Below, in pieces: positions 5,421-5,657 of a DNA stretch of 5,657 bases. The position numbers and the translations under genes are program-made. Source of the DNA: Lachnospiraceae bacterium. GTDB lineage: Bacteria > Bacillota > Clostridia > Lachnospirales > Lachnospiraceae. How positions within the stretch are numbered: position 1 is the first letter of the stretch; each line of letters begins with the position of its first letter. The notes below the pieces were generated by a model that saw nothing but the letters and a program-made list of their open reading frames with translations, made no database searches and had not been told where the DNA came from. The stretch is taken from the NCBI GenBank assembly GCA_900763175.1, contig CAAFJI010000034.1, positions 1 through 5,657 of the forward strand, read 5' to 3'.

Positions 5421-5505
5421 TAGCCTGCCACCGAAATCATTTCTGCAATCTGTATGTCCTATTTTGCGGGATTTTTGGCTCAGATTCGGTTGCCGCAGCA
5501 GGCTA
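5421..5505. repeat. Large imperfect inverted repeat after recX
   Basis: TAGCCTGC (5421-5428) is perfectly complementary to GCAGGCTA (5498-5505). Inside it, CCGAA (5431-5435) pairs with TTCGG (5485-5489) and TC with GA across a bulged A. The transcript could form an interrupted stem of about 15 bp enclosing about 44 nt. No T-run follows the right arm, so it is not a standard terminator. It begins 5 nt after the recX stop and could act as a 3' stabilising or processing structure. Confidence 0.5.
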
Positions 5506-5609
5506 CGGCGCCTTCATCCGGGATAAATTTCCCACAAACTGTGCTGCACATCTTGCAGAAAGCATTGGGGAATCGCTCTGGAATATTTTTGGCTTTATCC
5601 AGTTATTTA

Positions 5610-5647
5610 CTGAAACCTGACGGAATTTTAATTTCGTCAGGTTTCAG
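5610..5647. terminator. Strong hairpin near window end, possible weak or bidirectional terminator
   Basis: CTGAAACCTGACG (5610-5622) pairs perfectly with CGTCAGGTTTCAG (5635-5647), and further pairs inside reduce the loop to about 4 nt, so the stem is about 17 bp. The T-run on either strand is only the three T of GGTTTCAG, inside the stem. Termination is therefore plausible but not typical. It could end recA-recX transcription or belong to the leader of the next gene. Confidence 0.5.
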
Positions 5648-5657
5648 CAGAAAAAGA

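Larger units (their letters stand above)
5416..5657. other. Region downstream of recX without an assigned gene
   Basis: No frame here has both a usual start codon and a ribosome binding site. A + frame is open from 5402 to a TGA at 5618-5620 without ATG, GTG or TTG. On the - strand, a codon-aligned frame (5480-5602) reads 40 cysteine-rich residues. I cannot say whether either is a gene remnant. The region also holds an inverted repeat (5421-5505) and a strong hairpin (5610-5647). In related Clostridia the next gene is often rny, which would lie beyond the window. Confidence 0.45.

Overview
This window looks like ordinary core chromosome from a spore-forming member of the Clostridia, most likely a Lachnospiraceae gut anaerobe. 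The pointers are a clear Spo0A, a stand-alone GlgA, a small CotF-type spore coat protein, strong AGGAGG ribosome binding sites, a Gram-positive-type LexA box before recA, and moderate G+C content. The family-level assignment is inference from gene content and protein flavour, not from a search. All recognised genes are on the + strand.

Layout. Bases 1-442 hold no convincing gene. They carry a sigma-A-type promoter (197-226) and a leader of about 210 nt with several possible hairpins. Next come spo0A (443-1249), the sporulation master regulator, and glgA (1315-2760), glycogen synthase. No terminator separates these two, although a TATAAT element overlaps the end of spo0A. Between glgA and the next gene (2761-2963) are a perfect DnaA-box 9-mer, a sporulation-sigma-like promoter and a strong intrinsic terminator. 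Two very small genes follow (2964-3149, 61 aa; 3163-3411, 82 aa). The second is a CotF-type coat protein and the first is probably a structural relative. A long hairpin terminator (3443-3500) ends this pair.

Bases 3501-3840 are non-coding and end in the recA control region: TTGACA-17-TACTAT, then a palindromic LexA box (3795-3808). recA (3841-4920) and recX (4924-5415) form a tight pair separated by 3 nt. RecX proteins modulate RecA, so the two are expected to be co-expressed and SOS-induced. Bases 5416-5657 have no assigned gene. They hold a large imperfect inverted repeat, a strong hairpin near the window end, and two overlapping antiparallel open frames that I cannot assign.

Themes. The left half is about stationary-phase and sporulation physiology: Spo0A, glycogen (granulose) synthesis and coat proteins. 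The right half is DNA repair. I see no mobile element, CRISPR array, tRNA, rRNA or clear novel system. The points most worth a second look are the two-gene arrangement of CotF-like half proteins, the sporulation-type promoter placed in front of a terminator, the structured spo0A leader, and the unexplained recX downstream region.
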